DNA of 64,000 nt from Tenacibaculum piscium (GTDB lineage: Bacteria > Bacteroidota > Bacteroidia > Flavobacteriales > Flavobacteriaceae), in contig NZ_JAJGWT010000001.1 in assembly GCF_021390715.1 (NCBI RefSeq), positions 377,839 to 441,838 on the forward strand, written 5' to 3'. Within the stretch, counting starts at the first letter, position 1. Each line of letters opens with the position of its first letter. The notes under the pieces are model-generated. The model was not told the DNA's origin. It did no database searches and saw only the letters and a list, made by a program, of their open reading frames with translations. A program made the translations under genes and the position numbers. Below, piece after piece: positions 55,882 through 64,000 of this stretch.

Positions 55882-55889
55882 CAAATATA
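55882..55889 (-). promoter_or_regulatory. -7 box of ruvB, close to start codon
   Basis: TATATTTG on the minus strand ends 7 bases before the ruvB ATG, leaving a leader of only a few bases or none. The following 55890-56010 stretch shows no gene. Confidence 0.55.
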
Positions 55890-56009
55890 CTTGATATAAA
55901 ATGGTTGTTTTGTAATAATTGTTACGCTTTACTTAACTATTGCGATAACTATTGCTAAGATACATATTCGTACGTAAAAATTAGAAATACTATATAAAAC
56001 AGTTCTAAA

Positions 56010-56044
56010 ACAAAAAGCCTTCCAATATTTGGAAGGCTTTTAAA
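56010..56044. terminator. Terminator after cytochrome oxidase operon
   Basis: AAAAGCCTTCCAA and TTGGAAGGCTTTT form a 13-base stem with a small loop; read on the minus strand it ends the act-cta operon. Confidence 0.85.
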
Positions 56045-56081
56045 CTTTTATAATAGTTTTTATCTATTAAATTTTATATTC

Positions 56082-57851
56082 TTAAGAAGGTTCTTCGCCT
56101 TCTAATAATGGTGTTGTTTGTAACACGAAATCTTTTCCATGAACATACTCATCATTTTCATCAACTTTACTATAATCATATGCCCAACGGTGAACTTCAG
56201 GAATAGCACCTGGCCAGTTTCCGTGAATATGTTCTACTGGTGTAGTCCACTCTAAAGTATTCGATTTCCAAGGATTTTGTGTTGCTTTTTGACCTCTGTA
56301 CATTGAAATAAAGAAGTTTGCTAAGAATATTAACTGAGCCGCTCCTCCTAAAAATGCCATTAAAGTCATAAATACGTTAATATCAGCTAAATCATCAAAC
56401 ATTGGAAAGTTTGAATTGGTGTAATAACGACGTGGTAAACCTGCTAATCCAACAAAATGCATCGGGAAAAATACTCCATAAGCAGAAATTATTGTTAACC
56501 AAAAGTGCCAGTAACCTAATGTTTTATTCATCATTTTACCATACATTTTAGGGAACCAATGATATACTCCAGCAAACATCCCTAATAAAGCAGATACTCC
56601 CATTACTAAGTGAAAGTGAGCTACTACGAAATAGGTATCGTGTACGTTAATATCTAATGCAGAATCTCCTAAAACCAATCCTGTTAAACCTCCTGTTACG
56701 AAGGTAGAAACTAATCCGATAGAAAATAACATCGCTGGATTTAATTGTAAGTTACCTTTCCAAAGCGTGGTTACATAATTAAATGCTTTTACTGCCGAAG
56801 GAATCGCAATTAATACCGTTGTAAAAGTAAATACCGATCCTAAGAAAGGGTTCATTCCTGATACAAACATATGATGTCCCCAAACAATTGTTGATAAAAA
56901 TGCAATTGCCATAATAGATCCAATCATTGCACGGTATCCAAAAATTGGCTTACGTGCGTTTGTTGAAATTACTTCTGATGTTAATCCTAATGCTGGTAAT
57001 AAAATAATATATACTTCTGGATGTCCTAAGAACCAGAATAAATGTTCAAATAATACTGGCGATCCTCCCTGATAGTGTAACACTTCTCCTGAGATAAAAA
57101 TATCTGATAAGAAGAATGATGTTCCAAAACTTCTATCAAAAATTAATAATAACGCCGCTGATAATAATACTGGAAATGAAACAACTCCAATAATTGCTGT
57201 TACAAAAAACGCCCACATTGTTAATGGTAATCTGGTCATTTTCATTCCTTTTGTACGTAAGTTCAAAATGGTAACGATGTAATTTAACGATCCAATTAAT
57301 GAAGAAGCAATAAATATTGCCATCGATACTAACCATAATGTCATTCCTGTACCTGAACCTGGAATTGCTTGTGGCAATGCTGATAATGGTGGATAAATTG
57401 TCCATCCTGCAGATGCGGGTCCTGCCTCTACAAACAATGAAATAATCATTATTACTGATGATAAGAAAAACAACCAGTATGAAACCATGTTTAAGAAACC
57501 GGAAGCCATATCACGAGCTCCAATTTGCAATGGAATTAATAGATTCGAAAAAGTACCACTTAAACCAGCAGTTAATACGAAAAATACCATTATTGTACCG
57601 TGAATTGTTACCAATGCTAAGTACATATCTGGATCCATAATTCCATCAGTTTGATGGTTCCCTAAAAATGCTTCTATAATTGAAAAAGAAGTATCTGGCC
57701 ATGCTATTTGTAAACGAAATAACATAGACATAAAGCCTCCTATAACCCCCATAAATATACCCGTAACAAGATATTGTTTCGAGATCATTTTATGATCTTG
57801 ACTAAAGATGTATTTAGTTACAAATGTTTCTTTGTGATGATGATCTGACAT
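56082..57851 (-). CDS. ctaD: Cytochrome c oxidase subunit I
   Basis: Catalytic subunit of an aa3-type heme-copper oxidase, with heme a, heme a3 and CuB. The 589-residue protein has 12 or more helices. Visible are the CuB/crosslinked motif FLGHPEVYIILLP (proton-channel Glu kept, so type A1), VWGHHMFVSGM (CuB His pair), IAIPSAVKAFNYV (K-channel Lys) and HDTYFVVAHFHLVMG (heme ligands). The D-channel entrance is IGARDMASGFLNMVSYW. It is last in the act-cta operon and starts 28 bases after ctaC; subunits III and IV are not adjacent. Confidence 0.95.
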   Translation of the reverse strand: MSDHHHKETFVTKYIFSQDHKMISKQYLVTGIFMGVIGGFMSMLFRLQIAWPDTSFSIIEAFLGNHQTDGIMDPDMYLALVTIHGTIMVFFVLTAGLSGTFSNLLIPLQIGARDMASGFLNMVSYWLFFLSSVIMIISLFVEAGPASAGWTIYPPLSALPQAIPGSGTGMTLWLVSMAIFIASSLIGSLNYIVTILNLRTKGMKMTRLPLTMWAFFVTAIIGVVSFPVLLSAALLLIFDRSFGTSFFLSDIFISGEVLHYQGGSPVLFEHLFWFLGHPEVYIILLPALGLTSEVISTNARKPIFGYRAMIGSIMAIAFLSTIVWGHHMFVSGMNPFLGSVFTFTTVLIAIPSAVKAFNYVTTLWKGNLQLNPAMLFSIGLVSTFVTGGLTGLVLGDSALDINVHDTYFVVAHFHLVMGVSALLGMFAGVYHWFPKMYGKMMNKTLGYWHFWLTIISAYGVFFPMHFVGLAGLPRRYYTNSNFPMFDDLADINVFMTLMAFLGGAAQLIFLANFFISMYRGQKATQNPWKSNTLEWTTPVEHIHGNWPGAIPEVHRWAYDYSKVDENDEYVHGKDFVLQTTPLLEGEEPS

Positions 57852-57878
57852 AATCTATATATACTTTTAAAAAATATC

Positions 57879-58886
57879 TTATTTAATAACTTGCGCTAAT
57901 GTTTTTTGTTCTGATAACCACTTGTCGTAATCTGCTTGTTCAACAACAGTGATTTTCATTTGCATATTGTAGTGAGATGCACCACAAATTTTATTACATA
58001 ACAGTAAAAAATCAAACTCATAAGGATCTTCTCCTTTTGCTTTTCTTATTTTATTAATTCCATCAGTTTTTGCAATAACTTCAGAGTTTAAACGCATTTC
58101 AGCTGTGGTATACTTTGGTGTAAATGCAAATTGAGTAACCATCCCTGGAACACAGTTCATCTGTGCACTAAAGTGAGGCATGTAAGCAGAATGTAATACA
58201 TCTTGAGAACGGAATTTAAAAACAACTTTTTTACCTTTTGGTAAAACCATTTCGGTAACTTTTTTGTCATCTTGTGATTTTGGATCAGACATATCAACTC
58301 CCATAGAGTTAATACCTTTTATAAAGTTAACATTTCCTAAACCTAATTCATTGTCTTCTCCTGCATAACGTGCTTGCCAATCAAATTGTCTAGAATAAAC
58401 TTCAATTACAATTGGGTTTTCGTCATCTCCAACATACATTATATTATTCCAGGCCCACAAACCATACCCTATTAATAGTACAATTGTTACTGCAGGAATA
58501 ACCGTCCAAATCATTTCTAACTTATGACTATCGGCATAAAACAATGCCTTGTTCTCTTTTTTACCTCTATATTTATAAGTAAAAAAGAAGATTAAAAATT
58601 GCATTCCAAATTGAACAATACCTAATAACCAAAATGTAATGTCAAATAAGTTATCATGATGTTCCCCTTCAATAGAAGCAGACTCTGGTAGCATAATTAC
58701 ATTCATTGCTATTAAGCAATAAACCATCATTGCATATAAGAATATTAAAAAACCTATGGCTAATTTACCTTGTGTTTCGTTGTCTTTATCTGTAGCTATA
58801 ACAGAACGAAGATTCATGATACGTGTAATTTGCCAGAAACTAACTCCTATTGCAATTGCTATGAAAATATAAAATAAAGCGAGCAT
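57879..58886 (-). CDS. ctaC: Cytochrome c oxidase subunit II
   Basis: Accepts electrons from cytochrome c at the CuA centre. The 335-residue protein has three or more hydrophobic segments: an unusual N-terminal one (about 1-20), and helices around 45-63 and 85-107, one more than the typical two. The periplasmic cupredoxin domain carries the CuA ligands in HSAYMPHFSAQMNCVPG and LLCNKICGASHYNMQMK. No fused cytochrome c domain is present, so it differs from caa3 types; ActE or a soluble cytochrome is the likely donor. Lies 32 bases after actF. Confidence 0.92.
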   Translation of the reverse strand: MLALFYIFIAIAIGVSFWQITRIMNLRSVIATDKDNETQGKLAIGFLIFLYAMMVYCLIAMNVIMLPESASIEGEHHDNLFDITFWLLGIVQFGMQFLIFFFTYKYRGKKENKALFYADSHKLEMIWTVIPAVTIVLLIGYGLWAWNNIMYVGDDENPIVIEVYSRQFDWQARYAGEDNELGLGNVNFIKGINSMGVDMSDPKSQDDKKVTEMVLPKGKKVVFKFRSQDVLHSAYMPHFSAQMNCVPGMVTQFAFTPKYTTAEMRLNSEVIAKTDGINKIRKAKGEDPYEFDFLLLCNKICGASHYNMQMKITVVEQADYDKWLSEQKTLAQVIK

Positions 58887-58917
58887 ATTATCTAAACTAT
58901 TTGTTTATTAATTATTA

Positions 58918-60459
58918 TTAATGTTCATTACTATCTTCACCTCTGTGTTCGATATTATAGTAATGGTGTGTTTCACTTTCGTGTAAAAATGGATTTCCTT
59001 TTGCCAATGGATTCGCTTTTGAAAATGCATTAAAAGTTGCAAATATAAACAATCCTAAGAAAAATAAAATACCACTTATTTCTCCAATTCCAAATCCGTA
59101 TTGAGCACCAACTGTTCCTGGCATAATCATTATAAATACATCTAAATAATGACCCGCTAATATTACAACTCCTCCGATAGTTACAAACCAAGGAATACTT
59201 TTAAAATCACTATTGATTAATAATAATATTGGGAAAATAAAATTCATCACTACCATTGCTAAAAATGGTACTTGATATTCATTCATTCTTAGTAAATAAT
59301 ACGTAGTTTCTTCAGGAATATCAGCATACCAAATTAACATGAATTGAGAGAACCATAAGTATGTCCAAAATACAGAGAAACCAAACATATACTTCGCTAA
59401 ATCATGAATATGACTATCATTTACAAATGGTAAGTGTCCTTTTGCTCTTAAATAAATAGTTACAAAAGCAATTACTGTTAATGCTGATACTAAGAAAGTA
59501 GCTAACACATACCATCCAAATAAAGTTGAGAACCAGTGAGGATCTATTCCCATAATCCAATCCCAAGACATCATTGATTCGGTAATCATAAAAAGGAATA
59601 AGAAAATTATAGATATATTATAATTTCTCATATGTAATTTTAAATCTCCATTTTCTTGTTTGATAGATCCTTTTCTAATTACAAAACGATATACATTCCA
59701 TACCGTTAAATAGAAAATACTTCTAATTAACCACCCTGGAGTATTTAAAAACCATTTTTTACCATCTACTACAGCATCATAGTTTGGACTTTGAGGATCA
59801 AAAACTCCCTCTGCCATCCATGGAAATAAATGATTCATATGCATAAAAGTAGCAATTAAAAACACTAACATTATAACACTTACGTAGTGTAGATTTGCTG
59901 TAATAGCTTCCATTACTCTAAATAATACAACAGACCAACCCGCTTGCGCGACTCTTTGAATTGCATAAAAAGCTAGCACTAATAATGTAACTCCTAAAAA
60001 GAACATTAAAGCTACGAAGAATGCTGCCCAAGGACGATTTTGCATTTGATGAAAAGCATGTTCAGCATGTGCGTCATGATTTTCAGTATGCGCCTGACTA
60101 GTAATCGTATGTGTTACTTTAGCCTCCTTATGATTTTCTACTACTGATTCTGTATGAGTCGTATCTACAACAGCATGTGCTGATGTGCTATCATTTACGT
60201 GATGACTTTTAACTTCTTCAGCCTGTTTTACAACATCAGCATGTGCTGTTGTATGAACATCTTCTTTAGGTGCTGTTTCTTTTTTATGAGCATCAACGGT
60301 AGCATGGTTGCTACTATGAGCATCATGCTGTTTGGCTATAATCTCTTTTGCTTCTTCTAATGTTTTAGGTGCCGACATAAAACTGATGGCAGTACCTAAA
60401 GCTCCTAAAATCATAAGAGCAATAGCAAGTATTTTTAATTTTCCTGTAAACTGGTACAT
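58918..60459 (-). CDS. actF: Alternative complex III subunit ActF with His-rich insertion
   Basis: Membrane subunit of quinol:cytochrome c oxidoreductase (ACIII), related to ActC. The 513-residue protein has one N-terminal helix (about 9-30) and then a hydrophilic stretch of about 100 residues with 17 His (residues 45-137), after which about nine helices follow (MITESMMSWDWIMGIDPHWFSTLFGWYVLATF and onward). The His-rich stretch is not part of the core fold and is probably on the periplasmic side. Starts 25 bases after actE. Forms the complex with ActB-E. Confidence 0.88.
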   Translation of the reverse strand: MYQFTGKLKILAIALMILGALGTAISFMSAPKTLEEAKEIIAKQHDAHSSNHATVDAHKKETAPKEDVHTTAHADVVKQAEEVKSHHVNDSTSAHAVVDTTHTESVVENHKEAKVTHTITSQAHTENHDAHAEHAFHQMQNRPWAAFFVALMFFLGVTLLVLAFYAIQRVAQAGWSVVLFRVMEAITANLHYVSVIMLVFLIATFMHMNHLFPWMAEGVFDPQSPNYDAVVDGKKWFLNTPGWLIRSIFYLTVWNVYRFVIRKGSIKQENGDLKLHMRNYNISIIFLFLFMITESMMSWDWIMGIDPHWFSTLFGWYVLATFLVSALTVIAFVTIYLRAKGHLPFVNDSHIHDLAKYMFGFSVFWTYLWFSQFMLIWYADIPEETTYYLLRMNEYQVPFLAMVVMNFIFPILLLINSDFKSIPWFVTIGGVVILAGHYLDVFIMIMPGTVGAQYGFGIGEISGILFFLGLFIFATFNAFSKANPLAKGNPFLHESETHHYYNIEHRGEDSNEH

Positions 60460-60484
60460 ATCTTAACTATCTATTATAGACTTA

Positions 60485-61030
60485 TTATAATTCGCTTCTT
60501 AATTTCTCAACATACTGTACAACTTGCCAACGCTCTTTGTACTGTAATTGTGCTGCATGAGATCCCATTAAATTTTTACCATACATAATAACATGGTAAA
60601 TATTTCCTGGATTTAAATCTCTCTCTTTATAGTTTGGTATTCCATTAAATTTATCTCTTTGAGATAAAACTCCGTTACCATCACCTTTTGATCCATGACA
60701 AGTAGCACAATAAATCCCGTATAATTCTTTACCTTTTGCTAAATTTTTTTCAGTAGTCGCTAAAGGATTCTTTAACTCTAACTTTGCTTTTTCATATCCT
60801 TCATTCGTATCCGGAATATCATAAGCTACAATACCTTTTCTACTTACGGTACCAGCAACGGGTAATCTATCTACCATTTCTCCATTTAAACCTACTGCTC
60901 CATTTGCATCATAAGGTATAGAAACATACATATCTGGCATATATTGTAATTGTGGTGTACGTTTGTCTCCACATGAAATAACACTTGTTATTACAACTAA
61001 AGCGACGATTATTTTCACAAAACTCTTCAT
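60485..61030 (-). CDS. actE: Alternative complex III cytochrome c subunit ActE
   Basis: Monoheme cytochrome c, lipid-anchored at Cys20 (VISCGD). The 181-residue protein has the heme motif CATCHGSKGDG (about 109-119) and a likely axial Met in GKNLMGSHAAQL. It passes electrons from the quinol-oxidising complex to the oxidase. It starts 9 bases after actD, as expected for the act operon. Confidence 0.92.
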   Translation of the reverse strand: MKSFVKIIVALVVITSVISCGDKRTPQLQYMPDMYVSIPYDANGAVGLNGEMVDRLPVAGTVSRKGIVAYDIPDTNEGYEKAKLELKNPLATTEKNLAKGKELYGIYCATCHGSKGDGNGVLSQRDKFNGIPNYKERDLNPGNIYHVIMYGKNLMGSHAAQLQYKERWQVVQYVEKLRSEL

Positions 61031-61039
61031 ATCTCTCTA

Positions 61040-61567
61040 TTAGTGCTTTTCTACTATGTTAATTTCTACTGCACCTGTTGTTGCTAATAAAGCCTTTAAC
61101 TCTTCTTCATTATCATGAACAGGAATTTCCATTAAAAAATGATCATCAGTAGTTCTTGGATCTGGGTTTTCTGCTTCTTTAAACGGCCATATTCTACTTC
61201 TCATATAAAAAGTAATAACCATTAAATGGGCTGCAAAAAACACGGTTAATTCAAACATAATTGGTACAAATGCTGGCATATTTGTAAACCAACTAAAGTT
61301 AGGTTTACCTCCAATATCTTGTGGCCAATCTTGAATCATCATGTAATTAGTCATCCAAATAGCAAAGCACAAACCTGTAATTCCGTAAAAGAATGCAGTA
61401 ATTGCCAAACGTGTTGGAGCTAATCCTAAAGCTTTGTCTAATCCATGAACTGGAAATGGACAAAATACTTCTTCAATGTGATGATGTTCTCCTTTGATTT
61501 TCTTAACGGCATCCATTAAGATATCATCATCATTATAAAATGCGTGAATTACTTTACTAGTGCTCAT
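61040..61567 (-). CDS. actD: Alternative complex III subunit ActD (DUF3341)
   Basis: Membrane subunit of ACIII. The 175-residue protein has a cytoplasmic N-terminal domain with IEEVFCPFPVHGLD (DUF3341 signature) and two helices (about 55-78 and 98-122) with the P-P rich loop between them. No cofactor motif. Its start overlaps the end of actC by 11 bases, implying coupled translation and equal amounts. Confidence 0.92.
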   Translation of the reverse strand: MSTSKVIHAFYNDDDILMDAVKKIKGEHHHIEEVFCPFPVHGLDKALGLAPTRLAITAFFYGITGLCFAIWMTNYMMIQDWPQDIGGKPNFSWFTNMPAFVPIMFELTVFFAAHLMVITFYMRSRIWPFKEAENPDPRTTDDHFLMEIPVHDNEEELKALLATTGAVEINIVEKH

Positions 61568-62957
61568 TGTTCTCTTCTCTTAATTTTTTAAAATTCTCTC
61601 CTGAAGATTTCAAGATTGTCTTAACTTCTGCTTGTGCAATTACAGGAAATGTTCTTGCATATAATAAGAATAATACAAAGAAAAATCCAATAGTTCCTAC
61701 AAAAATACCTACATCTACAAATGTTGGTTCAAAACGCCACCATGTTGATGGTAAATGTCCTTTACTCAATACAATTGCGATAATATCGAAACGCTCAAAC
61801 CACATACCAATATTAATTACGATTGAGATAATAAAAGAGAAGATAAAACTTCTTCTTAATTTCTTAATCCATAATAATTGAGGTAAAATAATATTACATA
61901 TTAACAATGACCAAAATGCCCATCCATATGCTCCTGCTTCTGCTCCAAATGATAAATACGTATAATTTTCATAAGGTGAACCTGTATACCATGCTATAAA
62001 AAACTCTGTTGCATACGCTACAGCCACAATTCCTCCTGTTAAAAGAATTACCTGATTCATATATTCTACGTGTAAACGTGTAATATAAGCTTCCATATTG
62101 GTAACCTTACGCATTATACCTAATAAGGTTTGTACCATTGCAAATCCTGAAAATATTGCTCCAGCTACGAAATAAGGTGGAAATATTGTTGAATGCCATC
62201 CTGGGTTAATAGAAGTAGCAAAATCCATCGATACAATTGTATGTACTGAAAGTACTAATGGAGTAGCTAAACCTGCTAACACTAATGATACTTCTTCAAA
62301 ACGTTGCCAATCTTTAGCTCTACCTGACCATCCGAAAGATAATAAAGCATATATTTTCTTTTGAAAAGGCTTTACTGCTCTATCACGAATCATTGCAAAA
62401 TCTGGTAATAAACCTGTCCACCAGAAAACTAATGATACCGATAAATAAGTTGAAATTGCGAATACATCCCATAATAATGGTGAGTTAAAATTCACCCATA
62501 ATGATCCAAATTGGTTCGGCATTGGTAATACCCAATATCCGTTCCACGGACGTCCCATGTGAATAATCGGAAATAATCCTGCTTGGAATACCGCAAAAAT
62601 AGTCATCGCTTCTGCGGAACGGTTAATTGCCATTCGCCATTTTTGACGAAAGAGTAATAGTACAGCGGAAATTAAGGTTCCTGCGTGACCGATACCTACC
62701 CACCATACGAAGTTGGTTATATCCCATGCCCAACCGATGTTTTTACTTAATCCCCACACACCGATACCTGTACCGACGGTGTAGAAAATACATCCAAATC
62801 CCCAGAGCATTGCTGCCAAAGAAATATAAAATGCGATATACCAATTTTGATTTGCTTTACCCTCTATAGGTCTTGCAATGTCTTCAGTGATATCGTGATA
62901 ACTTTTGTTACCCAACACTAAAGGTTCTCTATAAGATGATTCGTAATGAGACGACAT
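61557..62957 (-). CDS. actC: Alternative complex III subunit ActC (NrfD-like)
   Basis: Integral-membrane quinol-binding subunit of ACIII, related to NrfD/PsrC. The 466-residue protein has about ten helices. Typical segments are TNFVWWVGIGHAGTLISAVLLLFRQKWRMAINRSAEAM and YLSVSLVFWWTGLLPDFAMIRDRA, with conserved His/Arg/Asp around the quinol site, and WHSTIFPPYFVAGAIFSGFAMV. It oxidises menaquinol and feeds the Fe-S centres of ActB. 27 bases after actB. Confidence 0.93.
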   Translation of the reverse strand: MSSHYESSYREPLVLGNKSYHDITEDIARPIEGKANQNWYIAFYISLAAMLWGFGCIFYTVGTGIGVWGLSKNIGWAWDITNFVWWVGIGHAGTLISAVLLLFRQKWRMAINRSAEAMTIFAVFQAGLFPIIHMGRPWNGYWVLPMPNQFGSLWVNFNSPLLWDVFAISTYLSVSLVFWWTGLLPDFAMIRDRAVKPFQKKIYALLSFGWSGRAKDWQRFEEVSLVLAGLATPLVLSVHTIVSMDFATSINPGWHSTIFPPYFVAGAIFSGFAMVQTLLGIMRKVTNMEAYITRLHVEYMNQVILLTGGIVAVAYATEFFIAWYTGSPYENYTYLSFGAEAGAYGWAFWSLLICNIILPQLLWIKKLRRSFIFSFIISIVINIGMWFERFDIIAIVLSKGHLPSTWWRFEPTFVDVGIFVGTIGFFFVLFLLYARTFPVIAQAEVKTILKSSGENFKKLREENNEH

Positions 62958-62984
62958 AAATCTATATACTTGTTAATTTTATTA

Positions 62985-64000
62985 TTAAGCTTCGTTTGTA
63001 TTTCTTACTTTCACTTGATATACTACGTTTGGTTTTGTACCAATATAGTCTAACACATGGAATGCTCTGTCATCCTCTTTTAAAGAGGCTACTTTATCTT
63101 CAGAATTATTTATATCTCCAAACACCATTGCTCCTGTAGAACATGCTGATGAACAAGCTGTTTCAAATTCGTCTTTATGTACTGCTCTACCTTCTTTTTT
63201 GGCTTTTAAAATTGTTGCCTGTGTCATTTGAATACACATAGAACATTTTTCCATTACCCCTCTTGAACGAACTACTACGTCTGGATTTAACACCATTTTT
63301 CCGTATTCGTTATTCATATTGAAGTCAAACTCATTGTTTTCTGAATAATTAAACCAGTTAAAACGACGAACTCTATAAGGACAGTTATTTGCACAATATC
63401 TTGTACCTACACATCTGTTATAAGCCATTTGATTTTGACCTTGACGACCGTGTGATGTTGCTGCTACTGGACATACTGTTTCACAAGGAGCATGATTACA
63501 GTGCTGACACATCATTGGTTGAAAAGCTACTTCAGGATTTTCTGCTGAATTTTCTAAAGCATCAAATAAATCTCCTCTACTTAATTCTAAAACTTTTTCC
63601 GTATACTTTCGTTCAACATCTTTATTTGCTAAACTAGGGTTTTGAGCTTTAAACTCTTCAATAGTCATAGAAGCTTCATGTTGCTTATCAACAACAGTAG
63701 AAGAATAATAACGGTCAATACGTAACCAGTGCATATCTCTACCCACTCGTACTTCATCTTTTCCTACAACTGGTACATTATTTTCTGCATGACACGCTAC
63801 TACACATGCCCCACATCCTGTACAAGAAGTTAAATCAATAGATAAATTAAAGTGATGTCCTACCTCTCTATTATGATCATCCCATAAGTCGATGCTTTTA
63901 GCTTCTACTTCTTGATGGTCATAAGAAACCATTGCTGGCTTATTCCAAGTATGTTTTGGATCTAAGTTTTTATTATTTACCTGTTGTAAAGTTGCTTCTT
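62985..64000 (-). CDS. actB: Alternative complex III iron-sulfur subunit ActB, partial
   Basis: C-terminal part of ActB; the frame stays open through 64000, so the gene start is outside the window. The visible 338 residues are the ferredoxin domain, with four Cys sets: CTGCGACVVACH, MCQHCNHAPCETVC, CVGTRYCANNC and CSMC/CSSACSTG, which hold three [4Fe-4S] and one [3Fe-4S] clusters in characterised ACIII. The missing N-terminal half should contain a Tat signal and a degenerate molybdopterin domain. A Met at 63932 is internal, not the start. It leads the act operon here. Confidence 0.93.
   Translation of the reverse strand, partial: EATLQQVNNKNLDPKHTWNKPAMVSYDHQEVEAKSIDLWDDHNREVGHHFNLSIDLTSCTGCGACVVACHAENNVPVVGKDEVRVGRDMHWLRIDRYYSSTVVDKQHEASMTIEEFKAQNPSLANKDVERKYTEKVLELSRGDLFDALENSAENPEVAFQPMMCQHCNHAPCETVCPVAATSHGRQGQNQMAYNRCVGTRYCANNCPYRVRRFNWFNYSENNEFDFNMNNEYGKMVLNPDVVVRSRGVMEKCSMCIQMTQATILKAKKEGRAVHKDEFETACSSACSTGAMVFGDINNSEDKVASLKEDDRAFHVLDYIGTKPNVVYQVKVRNTNEA

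Noticed and set aside
1..64000. CRISPR array, prophage, IS element or conjugative system
   Set aside because: No regularly spaced repeats, cas genes, integrase, transposase or phage genes were seen; the window is core chromosome.

Overview
This window looks like a piece of a flavobacterial chromosome (phylum Bacteroidota, most likely family Flavobacteriaceae; a Tenacibaculum- or Polaribacter-like marine genus is a guess). The evidence is strongly AT-rich DNA, -7 promoter boxes of the form TAnnTTTG in place of sigma70-type sites, no obvious Shine-Dalgarno sites, a GldA gliding-motility ATPase, CarboxypepD_reg-TonB receptors, a Porin_10-type outer-membrane protein, an S16 protein with a long acidic tail, and an alternative complex III (Act) respiratory cluster. 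I see no phage, insertion sequence, integrase or CRISPR array. Most genes are core housekeeping genes.

Layout. 1-6.2 kb: a YbdG-type mechanosensitive channel, a lone DppC/OppC-like permease, and an iron-type pair (TonB receptor plus PepSY membrane protein). 6.2-11.5 kb: a thioesterase, a lipoprotein nuclease, tRNA-Leu(UAG), an M20 dipeptidase, an NhaC antiporter and a small secreted protein. 11.5-18 kb: a porin divergent from rnhB, a nucleoid-associated protein, a PhnA-domain protein, rimM-rpsP and a cold-shock protein, with two kinds of intergenic repeat. 18-30 kb: DnaE fused to its own N-terminal exonuclease, gldA, a nucleotide operon (bifunctional nuclease, nucleoside transporter, thyA, folA) and etfBA. 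30-44 kb: pdhB, a DUF5686 outer-membrane protein, ppa, pabB, tilS, a DsbD-like reductase, a YifB/ComM ATPase, a TlpA-like lipoprotein and ferritin. 44-51 kb: ahcY, a phosphopantetheinyl transferase, then a thiamine-type cluster (YkoF-like binding protein, PnuC/PnuT-type transporter, NadR-like kinase, ArfB) followed by a TPP-riboswitch-controlled TonB receptor. 51-56 kb: ruvB, a SulP transporter and a persulfide dioxygenase/rhodanese/HMA group. 56-64 kb: the Act complex (B-F) with cytochrome c oxidase subunits II and I; actB runs off the right edge.

How genes work together. The 3' end of the window is a complete electron-transfer unit from menaquinol (ActB-F) to cytochrome oxidase (CtaC, CtaD). 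EtfAB and PdhB feed carbon-derived electrons into it. The 46.2-50.8 kb block plausibly takes up thiamine across both membranes and phosphorylates it. The 50.9-54.8 kb block plausibly oxidises sulfane sulfur and exports the product.

The least explained signals are a 93-bp intergenic element present twice with one mismatch (16235 and 34293), a paired-palindrome element at 15307-15402, a strong promoter pointing at a terminator with no gene between them (16486-16575), three genes whose -7 box lies so close to the start codon that their mRNAs may be leaderless, and a NadR-like kinase plus ribosome-rescue factor in overlapping reading frames with thiamine transport genes.
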